Assembly: GCF_041051975.1 (NCBI RefSeq)
Contig: NZ_CP163435.1
Location: forward strand, 8,163,001-8,227,000
DNA length: 64,000 nt
Source: Streptomyces sp. R21
Lineage (GTDB): Bacteria; Actinomycetota; Actinomycetes; Streptomycetales; Streptomycetaceae
Reading direction: 5' to 3'
The notes below the pieces were generated by a model. That model made no database searches and had not been told where the DNA came from. It saw nothing but the letters and a program-made list of their open reading frames with translations. Below, one piece after another: positions 1-8,920 of this stretch. Within the stretch, counting starts at the first letter, position 1, and the number at the start of each line of letters is the position of its first letter. A program made the position numbers and the translations under genes.

Positions 1-92
1 GCGCCTCCGGAGGGTGCCGTTCCGTCACCGAGAGCTAGTAGGGTGACGACCTCCGGGGGCCCTCTGCGCCAGACGAGAGGTGGGGTACGGGG

Positions 93-1244
93 ATGAGTGT
101 CGGCACGAGCGGCGCGAAGAAGTCGCTGCGAGCACGGGACGTGCACAGCGCGTCCCGGCGCGACGATCCCGCCGAACTCGGAGCCGAGCCGGTCATCGAC
201 CCCGACGACCTGCCCGACGGGCTCGTCGTCGCCGACGAGCACGGCCGCGTGATCTGCTTCAACGCCGCCGCCGCCCGGATCACCGCCGTCCCCGCCGCCG
301 ACGCCCTCGGCCGACCGCTCGAGTGGGCCCTGCCTTTAGAAGACATCGAGGGGCGGCGCTGGTGGCAGCTGACGGACCCCTACGGCGGCCTCGCCATCCG
401 CAACGGGCAGCCCGAGCGGAATCTGCTGCTGCCGGGCGGCCGTGAAGTGCTCGTCTCCGCGCGCTATGTCCGCACCCGCCCCACCGGCCCCGTCCGCCGC
501 GTCGTCGTCTCCCTGCGCGACACCGAGGCCCGCCGCCGCACCGAGCGCAGCCACGCCGAGCTGATAGCCACCGTCGCCCACGAACTGCGCTCGCCGCTCA
601 CCTCCGTCAAGGGCTTCACCGCGACCCTCCTCGCGAAGTGGGAGCGGTTCACCGACGACCAGAAGAAGCTGATGCTGGAGACGGTGGACGCCGACGCCAA
701 CCGCGTCACCCGGCTCATCGCCGAACTGCTCGACATCTCCCGCATCGACTCCGGGCGCCTCGAAGTGCGCCGTCAGCCCGTCGACATCGGCGCCGCCGTC
801 GGCCGCCACATCCAGGCCTACGTCGCCGCCGGCCAGCCCGCCGACCGGTTCCTGCTCCGCATCGAGCAGCCAGTGCCCGACCTGTGGGCCGACCCCGACA
901 AGGTCGACCAGGTGCTCAGCAACCTGCTCGAAAATGCCGTGCGCCACGGCGAGGGAACCGTCACGATTGACGTCACGCCCTCGGCGTCCCCGCGCGAAGG
1001 CGAGGACGTCAGCACGTCGGTCACCGTGAGCGACGAGGGCAGCGGAATCCCGGAGGAGTCCATGAACCGCGTCTTCACCCGCTTCTGGCGGGGCAGCAAG
1101 CGCGGCGGCACGGGCCTCGGGCTCTACATCGTCAAGGGCATCGTCGAGGCCCACGGCGGAACCATCACGGTCGGCCGCGCCCCGGGCGGCGGCGCAGAGT
1201 TCCGATTTACGTTGCCCGTGGGCACCCCGGCGTATCTGCTGTAA
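93..1244 (+). CDS. PAS-domain sensor histidine kinase with a TTA codon
   Basis: A 383-residue cytoplasmic-looking histidine kinase without an obvious membrane segment. A PAS-like sensor region spans roughly residues 38-145. It is followed by a HisKA domain with the phospho-acceptor His163 in VAHELRSPLT, then an HATPase_c domain with the N box (NLLENAVRHG), G1 (DEGSGIP) and G2 (GGTGLGLYIVKG). ATG 93 is preceded by a purine-rich GAGAGG...GGGG stretch. No response regulator lies next to it, so the partner is unknown; the downstream genes are pheST. Leu82 is encoded by TTA (336-338), the rare codon read by bldA tRNA in Streptomyces, so translation may be tied to development. The kinase call is firm. 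The signal sensed is not inferable. Confidence 0.93.
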   Translation: MSVGTSGAKKSLRARDVHSASRRDDPAELGAEPVIDPDDLPDGLVVADEHGRVICFNAAAARITAVPAADALGRPLEWALPLEDIEGRRWWQLTDPYGGLAIRNGQPERNLLLPGGREVLVSARYVRTRPTGPVRRVVVSLRDTEARRRTERSHAELIATVAHELRSPLTSVKGFTATLLAKWERFTDDQKKLMLETVDADANRVTRLIAELLDISRIDSGRLEVRRQPVDIGAAVGRHIQAYVAAGQPADRFLLRIEQPVPDLWADPDKVDQVLSNLLENAVRHGEGTVTIDVTPSASPREGEDVSTSVTVSDEGSGIPEESMNRVFTRFWRGSKRGGTGLGLYIVKGIVEAHGGTITVGRAPGGGAEFRFTLPVGTPAYLL

Positions 1245-1342
1245 CGCCGACCGAGGCCCCACGGGCGCACGCACACCGGAGCCACCCCTTGGACTGCGCG
1301 TCCGAGGTGGGCTCCCACCCCGTTAGACTTGGCCTTTGGCAC

Positions 1343-1380
1343 CTTTGCGTCCTCGTTTCAGGGACGAGGCGTCCCCAAAG
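1343..1380 (+). promoter_or_regulatory. Leader hairpin upstream of pheS
   Basis: The pheS leader can fold into a hairpin. CTTTG (1343-1347) pairs with CAAAG (1376-1380) and CCTCGT (1351-1356) pairs with ACGAGG (1364-1369), with an internal bulge between them. A second CTTTGG at 1334-1339 could compete for the CCAAAG arm. A -10-like TAGACT lies at 1324-1329. The fold ends about 45 nt before the pheS ATG and has no T-tract, so it looks more like a leader RNA structure than a terminator. No T-box elements were recognised. The function is inferred only. Confidence 0.4.
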
Positions 1381-1425
1381 TCGGGACGGGGACCATCCGC
1401 CAGCCAACCGGAAGCACGGGAAGAG

Positions 1426-2577
1426 ATGTCGGCACCGAATAAGTCGTACGACCCTGTAGAGGTCGAGGCCTTGAAACCGGAAGAGATCGAGCGCATGCGG
1501 GACGAGGCGCTCGCCGCCTTCGCGGCCGCCGGCGACCTCGACGCGCTCCAGGAGGCGAAGGTCGCCCACACCGGCGGCACCTCGCCGCTGGCCCTCGCCA
1601 ACCGCGAGATCGGAGCCCTGCCCCCGCACGCCAAGGCGGCCGCCGGCAAGCTCGTCGGCCAGGCCCGCGGCGCCGTGAACAAGGCGCTCACCGGCCGCCA
1701 GGTCGAGCTGGAGGCCGAGCGCGACGCCCGCGTGCTGGTCGAGGAGGCGGTGGACGTCACGCTGCCGTACGACCGCGTACCGGCCGGCGCCCGCCACCCG
1801 CTGACCACCATGATGGAGCGGGTCGCCGACGTCTTCGTGTCCATGGGATACGAGATCGCCGAGGGCCCCGAGGTCGAGGCGGAGTGGTTCAACTTCGACG
1901 CCCTCAACTTCACGCCCGACCACCCGGCCCGGCAGATGCAGGACACCTTCTTCGTCCAGGGCCCCAAGGCTGCATCTGATAGCGGCTCCGCCGCGGGCTC
2001 AGGCGACGAGTCCGGTGTCGTGCTGCGCACCCACACCTCTCCGGTGCAGGCCCGCGCCATGCTCGACCGCGAGCCGCCGGTCTACATCGTGTGCCCCGGC
2101 CGCGTGTACCGCACGGACGAGCTGGACGCCACGCACACCCCGGTCTTCCACCAGATCGAGCTGCTCGCCATCGACGAGGGCCTGACCATGGCGGACCTGA
2201 AGGGCACCCTGGACCACATGGTCCAGTCGCTCTTCGGCGCGGACATGAAGACCCGGCTGCGCCCGAACTACTTCCCCTTCACCGAGCCGTCCGCAGAGAT
2301 GGACATGCTCTGCTACGTCTGCAAGGGCGAGTCCGTCGGCAACCCCGACCGCCCCTGCCGCACCTGCTCCTCCGAGGGCTGGATCGAGCTCGGCGGCTGC
2401 GGCATGGTCAACCCGCGCGTCCTCGTCGCCTGTGGCGTGGACCCGGAGAAGTACAGCGGATTCGCCTTCGGGTTCGGCATCGAGCGGATGCTGATGTTCC
2501 GCCACAACGTCGAAGACATGCGAGACATGGTCGAGGGTGACGTCCGGTTCACCCGGCCGTTCGGGATGGAGATCTGA
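1426..2577 (+). CDS. pheS: Phenylalanyl-tRNA synthetase alpha subunit
   Basis: Catalytic alpha subunit of the (alpha-beta)2 enzyme that charges tRNA-Phe in the cytoplasm. The 383-residue product has the N-terminal coiled coil and the class II core: motif 2 region PGRVYRTDELDATHTPVFHQ, a Cys-containing segment CYVCKGESVGNPDRPCRTC, and motif 3 GFGIERMLM. ATG 1426 has GGGAAGAG just upstream. A longer in-frame reading from TTG 1336 would swallow the leader hairpin and is less likely. A Gly/Ser/Ala-rich linker (KAASDSGSAAGSGDES, about residues 183-198) interrupts the catalytic domain and uses atypical codons such as tct, gat and agc. It overlaps pheT by one base (TGATG), indicating a coupled operon. 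Confidence 0.98.
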   Translation: MSAPNKSYDPVEVEALKPEEIERMRDEALAAFAAAGDLDALQEAKVAHTGGTSPLALANREIGALPPHAKAAAGKLVGQARGAVNKALTGRQVELEAERDARVLVEEAVDVTLPYDRVPAGARHPLTTMMERVADVFVSMGYEIAEGPEVEAEWFNFDALNFTPDHPARQMQDTFFVQGPKAASDSGSAAGSGDESGVVLRTHTSPVQARAMLDREPPVYIVCPGRVYRTDELDATHTPVFHQIELLAIDEGLTMADLKGTLDHMVQSLFGADMKTRLRPNYFPFTEPSAEMDMLCYVCKGESVGNPDRPCRTCSSEGWIELGGCGMVNPRVLVACGVDPEKYSGFAFGFGIERMLMFRHNVEDMRDMVEGDVRFTRPFGMEI

Positions 2578-5084
2578 TGCGGGTCCCGCTTTCCTGGCTG
2601 CGGGAGTACGTCGATCTCCCCGCCACCGAGACCGGCCGCGATGTGCAGGCCAAGCTCGTTTCCGCCGGTCTTGAGGTCGAGCGGGTCGAGCAGCTCGGCG
2701 CCGACCTCAAGGGCCCCCTCGTCGTCGGCCAGGTGCTGACGATCGAGGAGCTGGAGGGCTTCAAGAAGCCGATCCGCTTCTGCACCGTCGACGTCGGCCA
2801 GGCCAACGGCACCGGTGAGCCCCAGGAGATCGTCTGCGGCGCCCGCAACTTCGCCGTCGGCGACAAGGTCGTCGTGGTGCTGCCCGGCGCCGTGCTGCCC
2901 GGCAACTTCGCGATCGCCGCGCGCAAGACGTACGGCAGGACGTCGCACGGCATGATCTGCTCCGGCGACGAGCTGGGCATGGGCGACGACGGCTCGCACG
3001 GCATCATCGTGCTGCCGCCGGAGTACGAGGTCGGCACCGACGCGATCGAGCTGCTCGAACTCGTCGACGAGGTCCTCGACATCGCGGTCACCCCCGACCG
3101 CGGCTACTGCCTCTCGCTGCGCGGCATCGCCCGCGAGGCCGCCATCGCCTACGGTCTGCCGCTGCGCGACCCGGCGCTGCTCGACGTACCGGCCCCGAAC
3201 GCGTTCGGCTACCCCGTCCAGGTCTCCGAGCCGCTCGGCTGCGACCGCTTCACCGCGCGCACGGTGACGGGTCTCGACCCCGACACCCACTCGCCGCTCT
3301 GGCTCAAGCGCCGCCTGCAGAAGGCGGGCATGCGCCCGATCTCGCTCGCCGTCGACATCACCAACTACGTGATGCTGGAGCTCGGCCAGCCCCTGCACGC
3401 CTACGACCGCACCCGCGTCCAGGGGACGATCGGCGTGCGCCGGGCCGAGCAGGGCGAGCAGCTCACCACCCTCGACGGCGTCAAGCGCACGCTGGACGCC
3501 GAGGACCTGGTGATCACCGACGACCGCGGCTCCATCGGCCTCGCGGGCGTCATGGGCGGCGCCAACACCGAGATCGACGACACCGAGGGCACCACCACCG
3601 AGGTCGTCGTCGAGGCCGCGCACTTCGACGCGATCTCCATCGCGCGCACGGCCCGCCGCCACAAGCTGGCCTCCGAGGCGTCCAAGCGCTTCGAGCGCGG
3701 CGTCGACCCGCTCGCCGCGGCGGCCGCCGCCCAGCGCACGGTCGACCTGCTCGTGCTCCTCGCGGGTGGCACCGCCGACGCCGGCGTCACCGAGGTCATC
3801 GCGCCCTCCGCGCCGCGCACCATCGCCATCCCGGCCAACCACCCGGACCGCGTCGCGGGCGTCGACTACGGCCGCGAGACCGTCGTACGCCGTCTCCAGC
3901 AGGTCGGCTGCGACGTCTACGGACAGGACGAGCTGATCGTCACCGTGCCGTCCTGGCGGCCCGACCTGACGGACCCGAACGACCTGGCCGAAGAGGTCAT
4001 CCGCCTGGAGGGCTACGAGAACCTGCCCTCCACGCTGCCCAAGCCCCCCGCGGGCCTGGGCCTGACCGACCGGCAGCGGCTGCACCGCCGGGTCGGCCGC
4101 GTGCTGGCCGGCGCCGGATACGTCGAGGCGCTGAACTACCCGTTCATCGGCGAGCACGTCTTCGACCAGCTCGGCCTGGCCGCCGACGACCCGAAGCGCA
4201 AGGTCGTCAAGCTGGTCAACCCGCTCTCCGACGAGGAGCCCGCGCTCCGTACGACGCTGCTGCCGGGCCTGCTGCACGCCCTGCGCCGCAACGACGGACG
4301 CGGCAGCCACGACCTGGCGCTCTTCGAGACCGGGCTCGTCTTCCACCCGCGGGGCGAGCTGCGCGTCGCCGGGCGGCTGCCCGTCGACCGCCGCCCGACC
4401 GACGAGGAGATCGCGTCCCTCACGGCCGCGCTCCCCGTCCAGCCCCGGCACGCCGCCGTCGTCCTCGCGGGCGCCCGCGAGCAGGCCGGCTGGTGGGGCA
4501 AGGGCCGCCCGGCCGACTGGGCCGACGCGATCGAGGCCGCGCGCTCGCTGGCCCGCGAGGCGGGGACCGAACTCCTCGTCCGCACCGGCCAGTACGGGCC
4601 GTGGCACCCGGGCCGCTGCGCCGAGCTCGCCGTCGTCATCGACGGCAGGGAGCAGGTCGTCGGGCACGCCGGAGAGCTGCACCCCGGTGTCCTGAAGACC
4701 CTGGGGCTGCCCGCCCGCACCTGCGCGATGGAGCTGGACCTCGACGCGCTGGAGCAGGCGAGCGCCGGTGTCCCCAAGGGCCCGAAGATCTCGACGTTCC
4801 CGGTCGCCACGCAGGACGTCGCGCTGGTCGTCGACCGCTTCGTCCCCCACACGGACGTCGAGGCCGCGCTCCGCGAAGGCGCGGGTGAACTCCTGGAGTC
4901 CATCCGGCTGTTCGACGTGTACGAGAACAGCGAGCAGCTCGGCGAGGGCAGCAAGTCCCTGGCCTACGCGCTGCGCTTCCGTGCCGCCGACCGCACCCTG
5001 ACCGTCGACGAGGCCTCCGCGGCCCGCGACGCGGCCGTCGCCCTGGCGGCCGACCGCACAGGGGCGGTGCTGCGCGGCGCGTGA
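2577..5084 (+). CDS. pheT: Phenylalanyl-tRNA synthetase beta subunit
   Basis: Beta subunit of phenylalanyl-tRNA synthetase, 835 residues, the usual bacterial length. Domains in order: an N-terminal OB-fold tRNA-binding domain (about 40-150, with ICSGDELGM), the B3/B4 editing domain (about 210-390, LASEASKRFERGVDP), B5 (about 400-480), a catalytic-like core with FETG, and the C-terminal FDX-ACB anticodon-binding domain (from about 740, FPVATQDVALVVD). The start ATG overlaps the pheS stop in TGATG, so expression is translationally coupled and gives the 1:1 stoichiometry. A strong terminator follows 37 nt after the stop, closing the pheST operon. Confidence 0.98.
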   Translation: MRVPLSWLREYVDLPATETGRDVQAKLVSAGLEVERVEQLGADLKGPLVVGQVLTIEELEGFKKPIRFCTVDVGQANGTGEPQEIVCGARNFAVGDKVVVVLPGAVLPGNFAIAARKTYGRTSHGMICSGDELGMGDDGSHGIIVLPPEYEVGTDAIELLELVDEVLDIAVTPDRGYCLSLRGIAREAAIAYGLPLRDPALLDVPAPNAFGYPVQVSEPLGCDRFTARTVTGLDPDTHSPLWLKRRLQKAGMRPISLAVDITNYVMLELGQPLHAYDRTRVQGTIGVRRAEQGEQLTTLDGVKRTLDAEDLVITDDRGSIGLAGVMGGANTEIDDTEGTTTEVVVEAAHFDAISIARTARRHKLASEASKRFERGVDPLAAAAAAQRTVDLLVLLAGGTADAGVTEVIAPSAPRTIAIPANHPDRVAGVDYGRETVVRRLQQVGCDVYGQDELIVTVPSWRPDLTDPNDLAEEVIRLEGYENLPSTLPKPPAGLGLTDRQRLHRRVGRVLAGAGYVEALNYPFIGEHVFDQLGLAADDPKRKVVKLVNPLSDEEPALRTTLLPGLLHALRRNDGRGSHDLALFETGLVFHPRGELRVAGRLPVDRRPTDEEIASLTAALPVQPRHAAVVLAGAREQAGWWGKGRPADWADAIEAARSLAREAGTELLVRTGQYGPWHPGRCAELAVVIDGREQVVGHAGELHPGVLKTLGLPARTCAMELDLDALEQASAGVPKGPKISTFPVATQDVALVVDRFVPHTDVEAALREGAGELLESIRLFDVYENSEQLGEGSKSLAYALRFRAADRTLTVDEASAARDAAVALAADRTGAVLRGA

Positions 5085-5120
5085 GCACCGCATGAGCGCT
5101 GAGAGGCGCTGAGAGGCACT

Positions 5121-5154
5121 GAGGGGCACGTCCGGACCGCCGGACGTGCCCCTC
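5121..5154 (+). terminator. Terminator of the pheST operon
   Basis: A perfect 15-bp inverted repeat: GAGGGGCACGTCCGG at 5121-5135, a 4-nt loop, then CCGGACGTGCCCCTC at 5140-5154. There is no long T-run, as is usual for Streptomyces terminators. It separates pheT from the phosphatase gene. Confidence 0.85.
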
Positions 5155-5272
5155 ACTCGTTCGGGTGACAAGTCCGGGTGATCTGGTCCGAACGGGGCAT
5201 GCGGTCGACAGAATCGGACCGGCCTCGCGGAGGCCGTCCGTGCTGTCGGGGCCTATTGGGGGGCCAATCGGC

Positions 5273-6541
5273 ATGATCCGTATCAAGGCTGGGGCTCCCT
5301 GCAGGGCTACGCCCCGGACGCATGCGCGGGTGCTGTCCCGCGTGGGCCGGACGGCACGGGGCCGGGCGGACGGTCTGCGGACCGGGCTCGCCCGGGCGGT
5401 CCGCAGAGGCAGGACCGAATCCGGGGCGGGGCGCATCCGGGAGAGCGGACCGCGCATGGATCCCGAGCGGACCGTCCGACGGGGCGGCAGGCCGTCCCTG
5501 CGCCGGCTGCTGAGCATGGCGCTGCCCACCGTCTGGGGCGCCATCGCGATCACGTACAAGATGGTCTGCCCGCTCGCCCAGCAGAACGGGCTCGGCGCCC
5601 GGATCGTCACCAGTGCCGTCTTCTTCGTCGTCGGCAGCGGGCTGATACTCCACGTCAGACGGACGCTGCTGCGGGAGCTGCAACAGATCCGCGAGGTCGC
5701 GGGCGCCGCGCAGAACGTGCTGCTGCGACCGCTGCCGCCGCGCATCGACGGGCTGAGCATCGCCGCCGTACAGCACTCGGCGGACCTCGGCGCGATCGTC
5801 GGCGGCGACCTGTACGAGGTGATCGCCACCGAGCACGGCGTACGCGTCGTCATGGGCGATGTGCGCGGACACGGGCTCGCCGCCATCGGCACCGTCGCCG
5901 CCGTCCTCGGCAGCTTTCGCGAGGCCGTCCACGACGAGCCCGAACTCGGCTGCGTGCTGCGCAAACTGGAGCGCGCACTGGCCCGGCACCTGCGCGAGCG
6001 GGCCCGTGCCGAGCATCCCTCCTCGGCCGGACTGGATCCGGAGAGCCCGGTCGCCGAGGAGTTCGTCACGCTGCTCCTGCTGGAGATCCGCTGCGACGGC
6101 GAGATGCATGTCCTCAACTGCGGGCATCCCTGGCCGTATCTGCTGCGCAGCCACCGCGAACCGGCGGGCGTCCGCGGCCACGTCGAGCGGCTGTCGTCGG
6201 ACGAACCGCTGCCCCCGCTGGGGCCGTTCCCGCTCCCGGCCGAGCTGCCCGTCGAGCGCTGTGGCCAACTGCTGCCCGGTGAGGCGTTGTTCCTGCACAC
6301 CGACGGGGTCGAGGACGCACGCGACAGCCGCGGCAGGTTCTTCCCGCTGCCCGCCGCGCTCACCGAAGCCGTCCGTGTCCAGCCCGTCTCACCCCAGTCC
6401 GTGCTCCGTACCGTCTTCGCCGGACTCCTGCGCCACACCGGTGGCATGCCCGCCGACGACGTGGCACTTCTGGTGCTCCGCAACGACCGCCGCCGGGTGC
6501 CCGTGCAGCACGGCGCCGCCGTCGCCCAGCGCGTCACCTGA
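5273..6541 (+). CDS. Membrane-anchored SpoIIE/PP2C-type serine phosphatase
   Basis: A PP2C-like (SpoIIE/RsbU family) protein phosphatase. Such enzymes usually dephosphorylate anti-anti-sigma factors in sigma-factor partner-switching networks. From ATG 5273 (GGGGGG about 9 nt upstream) it has 422 residues: a basic N-terminal extension, two hydrophobic segments (around LSMALPTVWGAIAITY and TSAVFFVVGSGLIL), then the phosphatase domain with GGDLYE, GDVRGHG, NCGHPWP and HTDGVEDARD, which carry the metal-binding aspartates and glycines. ATG 5456, preceded by GGGAGAG, is a credible alternative start and would remove about 60 Arg-rich residues. GTG 5165 would also be open. No sensor domain other than the membrane region is visible. 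It stands alone between two terminator or intergenic regions. Confidence 0.85.
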   Translation: MIRIKAGAPCRATPRTHARVLSRVGRTARGRADGLRTGLARAVRRGRTESGAGRIRESGPRMDPERTVRRGGRPSLRRLLSMALPTVWGAIAITYKMVCPLAQQNGLGARIVTSAVFFVVGSGLILHVRRTLLRELQQIREVAGAAQNVLLRPLPPRIDGLSIAAVQHSADLGAIVGGDLYEVIATEHGVRVVMGDVRGHGLAAIGTVAAVLGSFREAVHDEPELGCVLRKLERALARHLRERARAEHPSSAGLDPESPVAEEFVTLLLLEIRCDGEMHVLNCGHPWPYLLRSHREPAGVRGHVERLSSDEPLPPLGPFPLPAELPVERCGQLLPGEALFLHTDGVEDARDSRGRFFPLPAALTEAVRVQPVSPQSVLRTVFAGLLRHTGGMPADDVALLVLRNDRRRVPVQHGAAVAQRVT

Positions 6542-6744
6542 ACCGGCGTGACGTCATGGCCGACGGCGAGCGCCGTCCGCCCGCCGCGGAGTGTCGGGCA
6601 GGCAGCTGGGCGGACGGCGCGGAAGCGGGCCGCCGCACTGTACGAGGGGGAGCCGGCGGCCCGGCCGGCCTCTTGCGAGGCATTTCAGTCAACCGGCCAG
6701 AAACGCTCTGCAACAGCGCGCGTACAGCCCGTTCACGAGCACTC

Positions 6745-6765
6745 CCTTCACACCCCGTGTGAAGG
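6745..6765. promoter_or_regulatory. Operator-like palindrome before the NsdA-like gene
   Basis: CCTTCACAC, a 3-nt spacer, then GTGTGAAGG form a perfect 9-bp inverted repeat. A -10-like TAGTCT follows at 6774-6779 and the coding start is at 6810. Position and symmetry suggest a regulator binding site that controls, or is bound by, the downstream regulator. The rest of the 268-nt gap from 6542 shows no other structure. Confidence 0.5.
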
Positions 6766-6809
6766 AGAACGCACTAGTCTGACGGCACCGAGCCACCCGG
6801 GGGGCCTCC

Positions 6810-8150
6810 ATGCAGCCCAACACTCTGCTCGACGCGATTCTCGACGAGGCGGGCATCTCGCACGCGGGACTCGCCGCCCACGTCAACCAGGCGGGCCGGG
6901 CCAGAGGCCTGGCCCTTCGCTACGAACACACGGCCGTGGCGCGGTGGTTGAAGGGCCAGCGCCCGCGCGGCCAGGTGCCCGACCTGATCTGTGAAGTGCT
7001 CGCCGTCCGGCTGCACCGGCCCGTCACCCTCGACGACATCGGCCTCGGCGTGCCCGGCGAACCGTCCGCCCCGCACGGCACCACGCTCTCCGGCTTCGTC
7101 GAGCGCGCCACCGCCCTGTGGCGCTCCGACGAGCAGCAGCGCCCGCACATCCTCGGCGCCCCCGCCGTCACCGGGACACCCGCCGTGATGCCCGTGTGGG
7201 AGTGGGAGAACCCGCCCGAGGACGTGGACGTCTCGCGCGGCGGCCGGCACCGCGTCAGCATGGCCGACATCGAGATGCTGCGCGCGGCCCGCGCCCACTA
7301 CGAGCAGATGTACCGCAAGGCGGGCGGCGTGGCCACGCGCACCCGGATCGTCGGCTTCCTCAACTCCGAGACGGCGCCCCTGCTGCGCGGCAGCTACACC
7401 GACGCCACCGGCCGCCAGCTCCACCGGGCGACCGGCGGCCTGGTGGCCGTAGCGGGCATCTGCGCCTACGACTCCGATGCGCACGGACTGGCCCAGCGCT
7501 ACTTCCACCAGGCACTGCGCCTGGCGAAGGCCAGCGGGGACCGAGGACTCGGCGCCTACGTGATAGCGCTGCTGGTCAACCAGTCGCTGTTCATGCGCGA
7601 GCACCGGCAGGCCGTCGCCTTCGCGGAGGCCGCGCTGCGCGCCGCCGGGCGGCACATCACTCCGGCGCTCGCCTCGGACCTCTACGCGATGCAGGCCAAG
7701 GCGTACGCACACCTCGGCGACGGCAGCAGCGCGCTGTCCTGCATCCGGCGTGCCGAGCAGGCCGCCGAGCGCATCCGGCGCGGGTACGAGCCGGACGAGA
7801 CCGGCTATGTCCAACCCGGCCTGGTCAACGTCCAGGTGGCGGAGGCGCTGCTCAGCCTCGGCGACCTGGTGGCCGCGAGCGAGCATGCGGTGGCCGCCGT
7901 GGGAAACCCGGCACATGACCGGGGGCGGGTGCACCGGCTCGCCATGCTCAGCCAGATCGAACTGCGCCAGGGCAACGCCGACAAGGCGGTGGCCACGGCG
8001 GTCCAAATGGCCGAACAGGCGCGGGGGATGGAGTCCCAGCGGCTGCGCGACAGACTGCGCGCGGTACGCGAACACCTGGTGCGCAGCGGCTGTGCGGGCA
8101 CGGCCGAGGCCGCCGAACTCATCGACGGGGCACTGCGCGTACCGCTGTAG
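6810..8150 (+). CDS. NsdA-like TPR transcriptional/developmental regulator
   Basis: A 446-residue protein resembling the Streptomyces NsdA family, regulators with an N-terminal HTH-like segment and a helical TPR-type body that repress antibiotic production and aerial growth. The HTH-like part is roughly residues 1-70 (ISHAGLAAHVNQAGR ... HTAVARWLKGQRPRG). After a Pro-rich stretch comes the conserved region ADIEMLRAARAHYEQMYRKAG and a run of TPR-like helices from about residue 210 to the end. ATG 6810 has a GGGGGG purine run 6 nt upstream. A perfect palindrome and a -10-like box lie just before it. Family assignment is by recognition of this layout. The target genes are unknown. Confidence 0.75.
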   Translation: MQPNTLLDAILDEAGISHAGLAAHVNQAGRARGLALRYEHTAVARWLKGQRPRGQVPDLICEVLAVRLHRPVTLDDIGLGVPGEPSAPHGTTLSGFVERATALWRSDEQQRPHILGAPAVTGTPAVMPVWEWENPPEDVDVSRGGRHRVSMADIEMLRAARAHYEQMYRKAGGVATRTRIVGFLNSETAPLLRGSYTDATGRQLHRATGGLVAVAGICAYDSDAHGLAQRYFHQALRLAKASGDRGLGAYVIALLVNQSLFMREHRQAVAFAEAALRAAGRHITPALASDLYAMQAKAYAHLGDGSSALSCIRRAEQAAERIRRGYEPDETGYVQPGLVNVQVAEALLSLGDLVAASEHAVAAVGNPAHDRGRVHRLAMLSQIELRQGNADKAVATAVQMAEQARGMESQRLRDRLRAVREHLVRSGCAGTAEAAELIDGALRVPL

Positions 8151-8348
8151 CAAGGCCTGCCGGCGAACTGCGGAAACGATCCGCGGGCCGCCCGGAGGAG
8201 ATCGCCCCACCCTGTGCCGGGGGAGACCGCGCCCACGCCCGCGCGGACACTGCGCCTACCGCTGCGCTGCGAGCCGCCTGCTGTGTGCCTGCTGTCAGGA
8301 CGCTCCTGCTGCGATATTGCCATCTACTCGGCGGAAGGTGGCAGAACC

Positions 8349-8894
8349 GTGCAGTGGACGAAACAGAACGAACAAACTGTGTATGCAAACCGCTGGTTCA
8401 GCGTCAATCTCGCAGATGTCGAGCTGCCGGACGGTCGGCACCTCGATCACTTCCTCATACGGCTGCGGCCCGTCGCCGTGGCCACAGTGGTGAATGAGGC
8501 CAACGAGGTGCTCCTGCTGTGGCGGCACCGCTTCATCACCGACAGCTGGGGGTGGGAACTCGCGGCGGGCGTCGTCGAGGACGGCGAGGACATCGCCGTG
8601 GCGGCGGCCCGCGAACTGGAGGAGGAGACCGGCTGGCGACCGGGACCTCTGCGTCATCTGATGAGCGTCGAGCCCTCCAACGGGCTCACCGACGCCCGGC
8701 ACCACATCTTCTGGGCCGATGAAGGCGCCTACGTGGGGCACCCCGTGGACGACTTCGAATCGGACCGTCGGGAATGGGTCCCCCTCAAACTCGTCCCCGA
8801 CATGGTCGCCCGCGGCGAGGTCCCGGCCGCCAACATGGCGGCCGCACTGCTCCTCCTGCACCATCTCAGGCTCGGGCAGGACGCGTTGCCCTGA
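8349..8894 (+). CDS. NUDIX hydrolase
   Basis: A 181-residue NUDIX hydrolase that probably cleaves a nucleoside diphosphate-X substrate such as ADP-ribose. The Nudix box runs from Gly in GVVEDGED through AARELEEETGW, with the RELxEExGx core intact and Trp at the last hydrophobic position. The YANRWFSVNLADVELPDG and HFLIRL strands before it are typical of the ADP-ribose pyrophosphatase-like subgroup. GTG 8349 is chosen because GAAGG lies about 9 nt upstream and homology-like sequence begins there. The open frame extends back to 8214 without recognisable protein sequence. The 198-nt gap before it holds no feature beyond a short direct repeat. Confidence 0.9.
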   Translation: MQWTKQNEQTVYANRWFSVNLADVELPDGRHLDHFLIRLRPVAVATVVNEANEVLLLWRHRFITDSWGWELAAGVVEDGEDIAVAAARELEEETGWRPGPLRHLMSVEPSNGLTDARHHIFWADEGAYVGHPVDDFESDRREWVPLKLVPDMVARGEVPAANMAAALLLLHHLRLGQDALP

Positions 8895-8920
8895 TCCATC
8901 CCCCACCTGCGTCCCGGAGC

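Noticed and set aside
1336..1425. TTG start extending PheS by 30 residues
   Set aside because: The extension would be encoded by the leader hairpin, lacks a ribosome site, and the ATG at 1426 has one.
2313..5171. A 952-codon open frame on the minus strand opposite pheST
   Set aside because: Antisense shadow of high-GC coding DNA; the plus-strand genes are certain and the antisense product has no domain.
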